From NCBI GenBank assembly GCA_900765105.1, contig CAAFQM010000063.1:1-18782 (forward strand): a DNA stretch of 18,782 nucleotides. Reading direction: 5' to 3'. The notes beneath the pieces were generated by a model. That model saw nothing but the letters and a program-made list of their open reading frames with translations, ran no database searches and had not been told where the DNA came from. Shown piece after piece: positions 1-6,998 of the stretch. Within the stretch, counting starts at the first letter, position 1. Every line of letters starts with the position of its first letter. Source of the stretch: an uncultured Faecalibacterium sp. (GTDB taxonomy: Bacteria > Bacillota > Clostridia > Oscillospirales > Ruminococcaceae). Made by a program: the position numbers and the translations under genes.

Positions 1-27
1 AAGGCCGCAGAAGATTCCAATAAGTAA
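1..27 (+). CDS. possible 3' end of an upstream gene (partial)
   Basis: Reading from base 1 gives KAAEDSNK and then TAA at 25-27, a hydrophilic tail that would suit the C-terminus of a protein encoded upstream. The strong plus-strand terminator that starts 11 bases later supports a gene ending here. Another frame also stops nearby (TAA at 21-23), so the frame is not certain, and nothing can be said about the product. Confidence 0.3.
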   Translation, partial: KAAEDSNK

Positions 28-37
28 TATTTGTGCA

Positions 38-83
38 AGAATGTCCCGTCTGCTTTGAAAGCGGCGGGACATTCTGCATTTTT
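38..83 (+). terminator. intrinsic terminator of the upstream gene
   Basis: The arms AGAATGTCCCG (38-48) and CGGGACATTCT (65-75) form a perfect 11-bp stem. The apex contains a further GCTTT/AAAGC pairing, and a T-run follows at 79-83. It lies before the promoter at 98-126 and so insulates the operon that starts at 164 from upstream transcription. Confidence 0.85.
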
Positions 84-97
84 CGCCGCTGGAGTGC

Positions 98-126
98 TGG
101 ACAGTGCCCGGGGGAGTTGTTATACT
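98..126 (+). promoter_or_regulatory. sigma-A type promoter with extended -10
   Basis: TGGACA (98-103), a 17-base spacer and TATACT (121-126), with TG at 118-119 giving an extended -10. Transcription should start near 133. That rules out the GTG at 134 as the start of the next gene and leaves the ATG at 164, with AAGGAGGG at 146-153 as its ribosome binding site. Confidence 0.8.
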
Positions 127-163
127 GTAGAATGTGAAACTTTGCAAGGAGGGATCATTCCTG

Positions 164-2086
164 ATGTCCGAGCCTATTACAAAGCCCCGCGTTTCCACTG
201 CGGCAAAGTGCGTGCTGGCACTGGCTGCAGCGGCGGTGCTGCTGGCTGTTTTTGCCCGGGTGGCACCCGGCAGCAAGTTCTTTTTCCCGCTGGTGAGCCT
301 GTGGTGCAACCTTGCCGTGTTCGCCTGTGTGCTGCTGGTGCTGCGGGTGGCGGGGGTAAAGTTCGACCTTTTCCACAAGGCGGTCATTTTAGGCCTGTGG
401 GCGGCCGCGCTGCTCTACTTTTTCTGGGCGCTGAACCGCCGCAGCTTTGTGTACATCTGGGACTACGCCAACTATCTGACCAAGCAGTACAGCGCCGAAG
501 CCGCATTCCTGCAAGGGCCGGGAGCGGGCTTCCAGAGCATTTTCAGCTCCCTTACCGAGGACTACACCAGCTTCATCACCCTGTTTTTAGAGTTTCCATT
601 CTGCCTGAGTGCCCGCACCGGCGACGATTTTGCGTTCTGTCAGGTGTTCAGCATCGTGCCCATGCTGCTGACCCTGCTGGCCGGTCTTGTGCTCAAAGTG
701 GGGCAGATGCTCCGGATAAAAAACCGCTTCTGGTATTTTCTCATCGGCCTTTCGTGGGTCTTTACCTACCCGTGGCTGCGCATGAGCGCCCTGCTGGCAC
801 AGCCGGACTGGTTCGGCCTGATCTTTGCCTTCAGCATCCTGCTGCTCACGCTGGATTTCCGGTTTGAAAAGCTGGACCTGCCCCGATTCGGGCTGCTGTT
901 CCTGGCCACGGCGGCCATCATCCTGTCCCGCCGGTGGTATCTGTACTTTGTGGTGGGCTACTACTTTGCCTACGCCGTGCTGGTACTGGTAAGCAGTGCA
1001 CGGACCGCCCGCGCCGGGCAAAAGCAGCAAGCTCTTTTGCAGGTGCGCAATCTGGTGCTGTTCGGTCTGATAGCCATGGCTGCCATGGTCATTCTTCTGT
1101 GGCCCATCGTAAGCCATATCCTCGGCTACGATTATTCCGACCGATATTCTTATTATAATGAGGGCGGCTTTGGCACCGAAATCTTCCTGCAATTCTGGCG
1201 CATGGGCCTGCTGAACCTCATCCTCATCGTGCTGGGGCTGTGTTTCAGTCTCAAGCGCAAAAAGATGCCTGCCCTGCCCTGTCTGGCCGGGTTCGAGATT
1301 TTCCTGAGCATGCTGCTGTTCACCCGCATCCAGAACACAGGCTCCCACCAGATGCTGCTGTTTATCCCGGGGTGGTTCGTGCTGTTCCTGCTGGGCGCTG
1401 CCGCACTGGCCGAGAACATCAGCCGTCGCAGGAACCTGAAAATTGCATACTGGGCGTTCACCCTTGTATTTGCCGTTTCGGTGCGCTGCTCTCCGCTGAC
1501 CCGCGTAGCCCTGCCGGACATCGTGATCGATCATTTCCCGCTCAGAGCAATGCAGGAGTTTGTGCGGCTGGACAAGCTCATCTACGACCGCAGGGACCTG
1601 CCCCAGATCCAGGCCATTGCACGCTGGATCGATGCCAACTGCGCCGATGGTGAGATCAGCTACATGATCCCCCACGATATGCTCTACTGCCCGGACCACT
1701 TCAAGAACTGCCTTCTGCCGGAGCACCCCATCGACGACAAGCTGGCCTTCGGCTTCTCAGTACCGGGCACCCACGATTTTCCCATGCAGTTCTTTGAGGC
1801 AAAATACGTCATCACTGCAGACCCCTTCCCGCAGACTTACGTCGGCAACGGTGAGATGTCCCATAAGCTGAACGATGCGTTCCTTGCCGTGCGGGACCAG
1901 TATTTTGCGCTGGAAGAGACTTTTGATATGGGCAACGGCACAACCTTTACCATCTGGCGGCGCACGGCTGCCCCCACCCGCACAGAGATCGAATATTACC
2001 TCAACGCTTTCTCCGAAGAGGATGCAAAGTACCCGGAAATGTTCTCGCAGGTGGCCGAGACATGGATGGAACAGCACGGATTGTAA
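164..2086 (+). CDS. polytopic membrane protein, GT-C glycosyltransferase-like
   Basis: A 640-residue integral membrane protein. The ATG at 164 is chosen because AAGGAGGG lies ten bases upstream and the longer GTG start at 134 coincides with the predicted transcription start. About ten to twelve hydrophobic segments fill residues 15-445, followed by a soluble C-terminal part of roughly 190 residues. After the second or third membrane segment comes a loop with W99-D100-Y101-A-N-Y. An acidic D/E-x-Y motif in the first large outer loop is typical of GT-C enzymes (GT39/PMT-like) that use polyprenyl-phosphate sugars, so a role in cell-surface glycosylation is possible. I do not recognise a specific family and the GT-C call rests on topology plus this motif. 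It is first in an operon: the next gene starts 43 bases after its stop with no terminator between. Confidence 0.75.
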   Translation: MSEPITKPRVSTAAKCVLALAAAAVLLAVFARVAPGSKFFFPLVSLWCNLAVFACVLLVLRVAGVKFDLFHKAVILGLWAAALLYFFWALNRRSFVYIWDYANYLTKQYSAEAAFLQGPGAGFQSIFSSLTEDYTSFITLFLEFPFCLSARTGDDFAFCQVFSIVPMLLTLLAGLVLKVGQMLRIKNRFWYFLIGLSWVFTYPWLRMSALLAQPDWFGLIFAFSILLLTLDFRFEKLDLPRFGLLFLATAAIILSRRWYLYFVVGYYFAYAVLVLVSSARTARAGQKQQALLQVRNLVLFGLIAMAAMVILLWPIVSHILGYDYSDRYSYYNEGGFGTEIFLQFWRMGLLNLILIVLGLCFSLKRKKMPALPCLAGFEIFLSMLLFTRIQNTGSHQMLLFIPGWFVLFLLGAAALAENISRRRNLKIAYWAFTLVFAVSVRCSPLTRVALPDIVIDHFPLRAMQEFVRLDKLIYDRRDLPQIQAIARWIDANCADGEISYMIPHDMLYCPDHFKNCLLPEHPIDDKLAFGFSVPGTHDFPMQFFEAKYVITADPFPQTYVGNGEMSHKLNDAFLAVRDQYFALEETFDMGNGTTFTIWRRTAAPTRTEIEYYLNAFSEEDAKYPEMFSQVAETWMEQHGL

Positions 2087-2129
2087 AACAACAGCAGAAT
2101 GCTTTTATCAATAAAAGGAGTCTTTCGGA

Positions 2130-3104
2130 ATGGAACAGAACACACAAGCCCTGCCCAAAGTCACGCTGGGCCAGTATAAAGATCTCGACTTCACCCGCCG
2201 GGTGCGCCCGGTGTCGGAAAAGGCCGTGGAGACCGAGATCGGCAACATGGCGCGCGTCCATGCGCCCTTTGTGCCGGTCACCGTGCCCGCTGCGCGCGGG
2301 ATGCGGGTCACGCTGGATTTCGAGGGCTTTCTGGACGGTGAGCCCATCCCGGACAGCCGGATGGAAAACGTCACCGTTCAGCTGGGCACCGGTCAGCTGA
2401 TGCCCGCCGCCGAGCAGGCCGTGTACGGCCACTGCGCGGGCGAGACTTTCCGGTTCGATTTTACCTACCCGGCCGAGTTCCGCGTACCGGAGCTTTCCGG
2501 CAAGACCGCGCAGTTTGAGATCTGCCTGCACACCGTAGGGCAAAAGCAGATCCCGGCTGTGGACGATGCCTTTGCCAAAACGCTGGGTTATGACTCGCTG
2601 GAAGCGCTGAAGGAGAGCATCCGGGAGAAAAAACGCATCTCTCACGAGGCCAACGCCGACCGCATTGCCGGTGCGGCTCTTCTGGACATGGCGGGAGCCA
2701 ACCTGACCGCCGACCTGCCCGGCGATGTGCTGGATCAGACCGCCGAGCGGGACATGAAGCAGCTGTGCAACCGGCTGACCCGCAGCAAGATGACCATGGA
2801 GCTGTACTGCAAGGCTGGCAACACCACCCCCGAGCAGGTGCGTGCCGCCTTCCGCCGGGACGCCGAACGCAAGATGCGCAGCATTCTGGCCGTGCGCGCC
2901 ATCGCCGACGCCGAGCACATCACGGTGCTCAACGAGGAAGTGGACGCCGAGTATGCCCGCCTTGCCAAGCTGCACGACACCCCCGAAGCCGAGATCCGCA
3001 GGGTGCTCAGCCGGGACGCCGTGGCTTCTGCCGTCACCAGCCAGAAGGTGCAGCGCTTTCTGATCGACCACGCAAACATCACTTCTGTTGTGGAAAAGGA
3101 GTAA
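2130..3104 (+). CDS. trigger-factor-like PPIase/chaperone lacking the ribosome-binding domain
   Basis: A 324-residue protein; the start has AAAGGAG at 2114-2120, nine bases upstream. Residues 9-20 (PKVTLGQYKDLD) match the linker that follows the N-terminal domain of trigger factor. An FKBP-type domain follows at about 45-150, with VTLDFEGFLDGE and a LGTGQLMP segment. After that comes the helical C-terminal arm region that starts with IPAVDDAFAKTLGYDSLEALK. Trigger factors are usually about 430 residues; here the whole ribosome-binding domain with its GFRxGKxP signature is missing. The FKBP active-site stretch usually reads PGFE but is PAAE here, so isomerase activity may be weak. It is probably a cytosolic folding helper. 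The next gene, for the iron-sulfur protein, starts four bases after its stop, which suggests that protein as a client (inference). Confidence 0.82.
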   Translation: MEQNTQALPKVTLGQYKDLDFTRRVRPVSEKAVETEIGNMARVHAPFVPVTVPAARGMRVTLDFEGFLDGEPIPDSRMENVTVQLGTGQLMPAAEQAVYGHCAGETFRFDFTYPAEFRVPELSGKTAQFEICLHTVGQKQIPAVDDAFAKTLGYDSLEALKESIREKKRISHEANADRIAGAALLDMAGANLTADLPGDVLDQTAERDMKQLCNRLTRSKMTMELYCKAGNTTPEQVRAAFRRDAERKMRSILAVRAIADAEHITVLNEEVDAEYARLAKLHDTPEAEIRRVLSRDAVASAVTSQKVQRFLIDHANITSVVEKE

Positions 3105-3108
3105 ACCT

Positions 3109-4419
3109 ATGGGCTTTTTTACACGAACTGCAATGGATGCCCTGATGAAGACCACCCATCCTGAGATCAACCGCCGCCAGTGCTGGAACCTGCACCCCCA
3201 CCGCAAGCCCTGCACCGAGTGCAAGGATATCTGCCCCTACGGTGATCAGATCTTTACCCGCCCCAACCTTGTAAAGGACTGGGAGCCGTGCACCGAATGC
3301 GGCCTATGCGTTTCGGCCTGCCGCAGCGGCTGCATCGCCCCTTCGCCGGAGCAGGTACAGCGGGACACTTCCGCCGCCGACAGCGACAACGACACCATCT
3401 GGATCGGCTGCGAAAAGTCTTCCCGCAAGAACAGCATGGTGCGCAGCTGCATTGCCTCCCTTACCTGGGAAACACTGGCCTATCTTGCCCTGAACAAAAA
3501 GATCGTGCTGGACCTGACCCCCTGCGGCGAGTGCGAGAACGACCTGTGCGCCGAGCAGCTGCGCAAGGAGCTGACAAGACTGGTGGAGTTCTTCGGCGAG
3601 ACGGTGTTCGAGGCACGGTTCACGCTGGCCTATGAGCCGGACGACGCGCCCTATCATGTCAAAGAGATCAGCCGCCGGGAGATGTTCGAACAGGTGAGCC
3701 ACGGCTCCAAGAGCGGCACCAAGAAGCTGCTGCAGATGCTGCCCGGCCTGCGCAGCGCAGAGGACAGCGGGGTGGACTTCCGCCTGCTGCTGCACCAGCG
3801 CACCAAGCAGCTCAAAGCTGCCATGGAAACGCCGCTGAAGTACGGCTACCACCTGCCCAATTTCACCGACAAGTGCTTTGGCTGCGGCAAGTGCGAAAAG
3901 GCCTGCCGCGCCGGTGCCCTGAAGCTGGAAGACCTGCCCGACGGCCAGACCCGCGTGGTCATCACCCCGTGGAAGTGCAGCGAGTGCGGCATCTGCTCGG
4001 CCTCCTGCTCCAGCCACGGCATCGACGGCATGAAGCTGCGCCAGCTGACCACCCTCGGCCCGGTGAGCATTTACAAGTGCACCAAGACCCTGTGCACCGA
4101 GTGCGGCAAGCCCATTGCGCCCAACAGCGCCGACGGCCTGTGCTCGGTGTGCCGCATCAAGGCCCGCACCAAAAAGCGGCAGGAAGAAGCCGCAGCCCGT
4201 GCCCAGAAGCTGCGGGAAGAGCGCGAAGCCAAAAAGGCTGCCGAGGAAGCCGCCAACGCGGCAGCCGGTGCCGAAACCGCAGCCGCTGAGGCTGCGCAGC
4301 CTGCTGCGAAAGCCGCAGAAGCTACAGCCCCCGCCGCAGCCGGGTCGGTGTTCTCGGCCCTGACGCCGGAAAAGGCCGCGCCCGCTCTGGATGCAGCCGA
4401 AGCGCCGAAAAACGATTGA
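3109..4419 (+). CDS. multi-cluster 4Fe-4S ferredoxin-type protein with zinc-ribbon motif and Ala-rich tail
   Basis: A 436-residue cytosolic protein; the ATG at 3109 has AAAAGGAG at 3094-3101. Visible cysteine groups, numbered from this start, are C35/38/42, a classic CxxCxxCxxxC at 61-71, C101 and C114, C139/C142/C147, and two more CxxCxxCxxxC motifs at 256-266 and 290-300. Three of these are normal 4Fe-4S sites. C329-x2-C332 with C345-x2-C348 then resembles a zinc ribbon. Residues from about 353 to the end are low-complexity Ala/Lys/Glu, probably helical or coiled-coil and then disordered. No signal peptide or membrane segment is seen. It is likely an electron-transfer or redox-scaffold protein; partner and pathway are unknown. 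It is third in the operon, four bases after the trigger-factor-like gene. Its TGA stop lies inside the -35 box of the next promoter. Confidence 0.8.
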   Translation: MGFFTRTAMDALMKTTHPEINRRQCWNLHPHRKPCTECKDICPYGDQIFTRPNLVKDWEPCTECGLCVSACRSGCIAPSPEQVQRDTSAADSDNDTIWIGCEKSSRKNSMVRSCIASLTWETLAYLALNKKIVLDLTPCGECENDLCAEQLRKELTRLVEFFGETVFEARFTLAYEPDDAPYHVKEISRREMFEQVSHGSKSGTKKLLQMLPGLRSAEDSGVDFRLLLHQRTKQLKAAMETPLKYGYHLPNFTDKCFGCGKCEKACRAGALKLEDLPDGQTRVVITPWKCSECGICSASCSSHGIDGMKLRQLTTLGPVSIYKCTKTLCTECGKPIAPNSADGLCSVCRIKARTKKRQEEAAARAQKLREEREAKKAAEEAANAAAGAETAAAEAAQPAAKAAEATAPAAAGSVFSALTPEKAAPALDAAEAPKND

Positions 4420-4444
4420 CGGCGCACCGCTTCAATGCTATACT
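4416..4444 (+). promoter_or_regulatory. promoter of the importer lipoprotein gene
   Basis: TTGACG (4416-4421), a 17-base spacer and TATACT (4439-4444), with TG at 4436-4437 as an extended -10. The -35 box overlaps the stop codon of the iron-sulfur gene. Transcription should begin near 4451, which puts the terminator at 4485-4514 inside the leader of this transcript. Confidence 0.8.
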
Positions 4445-4484
4445 TGCCATAAGGCCACTTTGTGGTCAATGGACTGTTACAAAG

Positions 4485-4514
4485 GGGTAACGGATGGTCT
4501 CCGTTGCCCTTTTT
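4485..4514 (+). terminator. intrinsic terminator in the leader of the lipoprotein gene (possible attenuator)
   Basis: GGGTAACGGA (4485-4494) pairs with TCCGTTGCCC (4500-4509) in a 10-bp stem with one T-G wobble and a 5-base loop, followed by five Ts. It ends the three-gene operon upstream, but it also lies 40 bases downstream of the only visible promoter for the gene at 4568. A GTTAC at 4476-4480 can pair with GTAAC at 4487-4491. This would block the left arm of the terminator, so an attenuation switch is possible. Confidence 0.78.
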
Positions 4515-4567
4515 CTATCCAGAAGAAAACACACGGACCCAATCTATAAGAAAGAGGGATTTTATTT

Positions 4568-6607
4568 ATGGCTCATTCCATCTCCCGCCGCCAGTTCCTG
4601 AAGGGCAGCGGCGCAGCCGTGCTTTCCACCGCTGCAGCAGGCCTGCTGAGCAGCTGCGGCGGCGGTTCCGCTTCCGGCAGCAACGGCGGCAGTTCTTCCA
4701 ACGGCAGCGGAAGTGCTACCTATACTGTGCTGTACTCCCGCCAGCCCGCCACCCTGAACTATCTGGTCTGCTCGGCCGACCCGGACCTGTACCACGGCAC
4801 CCAGTGCATCGACACGCTGGTGGAGTACGATAACCGCGGCAAGATCCGCGAAGGTCTTGCCACCGACTGGGCATGGGATGCGGACTCCCTGACCTGGACC
4901 TTCAACCTCCGGGACGAAAACTGGCTGGACTGCAACGGCGAAGTCCTCGGCCCTGTGACCGCGCAGGACTTTGTGGACGCACTGGCCTATGTGCTGAACC
5001 CGGACTATGCTTCCTCCACCGCCAGCCTTGTCACCCCCTATGTGGCCGGTGCAGAGGAGTACTATAATTACTGCGTCTGGCGCAACAACGCCAACAACGG
5101 CACCGTTGCCGAGGACGGCACCACCTACGCCATCGACGCTGCCGGCACTGTGACCGCCACCGCCGCCGACGGCACCGCGACCGAGTACCCGGCTGTGGAT
5201 TTTTCCACCGTTGGCGTCAAGGCGGTGGACGAGCACACCCTGACCTATACGCTGAACTTCGATTTCCCGGGCTTCCTCAGCCTGCTGAGCTACGCCCCCT
5301 ATGAACCGGCTTACGGCCCCCTGCTGGAGGAGTTTGCCGACCAGTTCTGCACCAGCGCCGAGACCGCCTGCAACTGCGGCGCGTTCTATCTGGCCGAGTA
5401 CACCCCGCTGGAAAACTGGGTGATGAAGAAGAACCCCGAAAACTACGACGCCGACAGCGTTTACATCGACACGGTGCGCTACATCTACAATCAGGAAGCC
5501 CTCATCAGCGGCCCCGAGATGGTCAAGCGCGGCGAGATCGATCAGGCCACCATCAGCTCCGATATTCTGGACAGCTGGCTGGCCGATGACACCACCAAGG
5601 ACATGGTGTCCATGGAGCGCCCCGAGACTGGCAAGAGCTACTTCTACATCTTCAACTTCATGCCCTACCGCCACGAGTTCACCAACTGGACGGTCACCGG
5701 CGTGGATGCCGAGTATGAGCCGGACAACTGGGCCAAGGCCATCAACTCCACCAACTTCCGCAAAGCCTTTCTGTATGCCATCAACCCGTCCGTGACGCTG
5801 GCCGTCACCGCACCGGAAGGCTACGACAACTACAAGCTGCACACCATCACCCCGCCTTCCTTCTGCGCCAACAGTCAGGGCGTGGACTACACCGAGTGCG
5901 GCGGTCTGGCCGGTCTGTCCGACTTCTTCGACGAAGCAAAGGCCAAGGAATACCGCGACGCCGCTGTGGAAGAGCTGACCGCTGCGGGTGCCACTTTCCC
6001 CATCAAGGTGCAGTACCCCTACAACCCCGCCGTGGTGGACTGGGACAAGCAGTGCCAGGTGTTCAAACAGCAGGTGGAAGGCGTGCTGAACGACGGCTTC
6101 GACTTCATCAGCATCATCATCACGCAGGGTCCCTCCGACAACTTCCTGAATGCTGTCCGCCGTGTGGGCGCCTATGAGCTGATGTCCTACTACTGGGGTG
6201 CCGACTACTCCGACCCCGAGACCGAGGTCTACCCCTTCTATCAGGAAGCCGGCGACCGCGGCACCTGCTACAGCTTCCTGCGCACCGGCGTGGAGGACGG
6301 CATCGTCACCGGTGAGACCGCCGACCTCGTCATGCAGTATATGTCCATGGTGGAGAACGCCAAGACCATCACCGAAGATCTGGATGCCCGCTACGAAGCC
6401 TTTGCGGATGCCGAAGCCTTCCTCATTGAGAATGCTCTGGTCATCCCGCTGGGCATGCCGGTGCCGCCGTACATCGCCACCCGCCTGAACCTGTGGGAAG
6501 GCCAGTACGCCCCCACCGGCCTGTCCACCAACCGTCTGAAGGGTGTGCACATCCTCGACCACTATGTCTCCATGGATGAGTACAACGCGAACCGCGACGC
6601 ACGGTAA
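4568..6607 (+). CDS. peptide-type ABC transporter substrate-binding lipoprotein (SBP family 5)
   Basis: A 679-residue extracellular solute-binding protein, family 5 (OppA/DppA-like), which captures oligopeptides or similar ligands and delivers them to the permease pair. The start has AGAGGG nine bases upstream. Residues 6-13 (SRRQFLKG) look like a twin-arginine motif; a hydrophobic stretch then leads to the lipobox L27-S-S-C30, followed by a Gly/Ser/Asn linker (31-47). Typical family features are the early TLNYLVCSADPDLY, the ATDWAWDADSLTWTFNLR stretch, and the late YYWGADYSDPET. It is longer than most OppA proteins (about 540), partly through a Thr/Ala/Asp-rich stretch at about 170-215. It has its own promoter and is followed by a strong terminator, so it is transcribed apart from the permease and ATPase genes downstream. 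The ligand cannot be read from sequence. Confidence 0.92.
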   Translation: MAHSISRRQFLKGSGAAVLSTAAAGLLSSCGGGSASGSNGGSSSNGSGSATYTVLYSRQPATLNYLVCSADPDLYHGTQCIDTLVEYDNRGKIREGLATDWAWDADSLTWTFNLRDENWLDCNGEVLGPVTAQDFVDALAYVLNPDYASSTASLVTPYVAGAEEYYNYCVWRNNANNGTVAEDGTTYAIDAAGTVTATAADGTATEYPAVDFSTVGVKAVDEHTLTYTLNFDFPGFLSLLSYAPYEPAYGPLLEEFADQFCTSAETACNCGAFYLAEYTPLENWVMKKNPENYDADSVYIDTVRYIYNQEALISGPEMVKRGEIDQATISSDILDSWLADDTTKDMVSMERPETGKSYFYIFNFMPYRHEFTNWTVTGVDAEYEPDNWAKAINSTNFRKAFLYAINPSVTLAVTAPEGYDNYKLHTITPPSFCANSQGVDYTECGGLAGLSDFFDEAKAKEYRDAAVEELTAAGATFPIKVQYPYNPAVVDWDKQCQVFKQQVEGVLNDGFDFISIIITQGPSDNFLNAVRRVGAYELMSYYWGADYSDPETEVYPFYQEAGDRGTCYSFLRTGVEDGIVTGETADLVMQYMSMVENAKTITEDLDARYEAFADAEAFLIENALVIPLGMPVPPYIATRLNLWEGQYAPTGLSTNRLKGVHILDHYVSMDEYNANRDAR

Positions 6608-6671
6608 TTTTTGATTGGAATATTCTCCGCTTCGCTCTGGATATTTTCAGCAGAAATCAGTTTTTTTCTTT

Positions 6672-6715
6672 GCAAATCGGAAAAATCTGCGGATTTTTCC
6701 GATTTGCTTTTTTTT
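6672..6715 (+). terminator. strong intrinsic terminator after the lipoprotein gene
   Basis: A perfect 16-bp stem, GCAAATCGGAAAAATC (6672-6687) with its complement at 6692-6707, a TGCG tetraloop and eight Ts at 6708-6715. It should end most transcripts from the 4416-4444 promoter before they reach the permease genes. Confidence 0.95.
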
Positions 6716-6927
6716 CACGAAAGAGAGCTGCAGCGGGCAGTAGAGAATTCAGTTTTCCGCTTCGGCCTTTCCCGTGAAAACGCGTTTGGAGCGGCCCGCA
6801 GGCCGCGACAAACGCTAATATAAAATATTATTTCCGCTAATGATGCCCAGAGCCGCGCGGAGGGCATTTTCAATGGTTCTGTCTGCTGCCTTTTCAACAA
6901 CTTTCTATCAAAAAATCTGCAAATCAC
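6716..6927. other. structured non-coding stretch inside the importer locus
   Basis: No convincing gene was seen here. It holds a hairpin at 6782-6815: GCGTTTG/CAAACGC, then a GA/GA internal loop, then GCGGCC/GGCCGC with a CGCA loop. Directly after it comes an AT palindrome at 6816-6830 (TAATAT-AAA-ATATTA). A third possible stem, ATGCCC (6843-6848) with GGGCAT (6862-6867), is followed by TTTT. A GTTTTC/GAAAAC pair (6752-6757, 6776-6781) lies upstream. The minus strand has an open frame of 70 codons here without a ribosome binding site; I treat it as chance. The stretch could be a dispersed repeat, an RNA element or spacer. Confidence 0.5.
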
Positions 6928-6956
6928 TTTTCAAAGATAAAGAATTGCGGTATTCT
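6928..6956 (+). promoter_or_regulatory. weak candidate promoter of the permease-ATPase operon
   Basis: TTTTCA (6928-6933), 17 bases and TATTCT (6951-6956), in an AT-rich stretch unlike the coding DNA around it. The match is modest. A promoter is expected here because the terminator at 6672-6715 lies between the lipoprotein gene and the permease gene at 6999. Confidence 0.4.
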
Positions 6957-6998
6957 ATAGATATCTGATTTCAAAAAGAAAAGAGAGGTGTACCCCCC

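Noticed and set aside
134..163. Longer GTG start for the first membrane protein
   Set aside because: It coincides with the predicted transcription start and would use no ribosome binding site, while the ATG at 164 has a strong one.
4230..4419. The Ala/Lys/Glu-rich end of the iron-sulfur protein as a sign of a frameshift or mis-called frame
   Set aside because: The frame stays open to a stop that fits the next promoter, and Ala-rich helical tails are normal in GC-rich genomes; the cysteine ribbon just before it is in the same frame.
4469..4549. A 26-codon open frame in the leader of the lipoprotein gene that reads through the terminator, a possible leader peptide
   Set aside because: It has no ribosome binding site and no run of regulatory codons; a frame of this length is easily met by chance.
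4562..6562. A long minus-strand open frame of 666 codons opposite the lipoprotein gene
   Set aside because: Its protein is Val/Gly/His-rich without domain features, and it mirrors the codon bias of the real gene. The plus-strand protein has a signal, lipobox and family motifs.
6715..6927. A 70-codon minus-strand open frame in the gap between lipoprotein and permease
   Set aside because: No ribosome binding site was found, and the frame runs through inverted repeats and into the T-run of the terminator. It is more likely a by-product of structured non-coding DNA.
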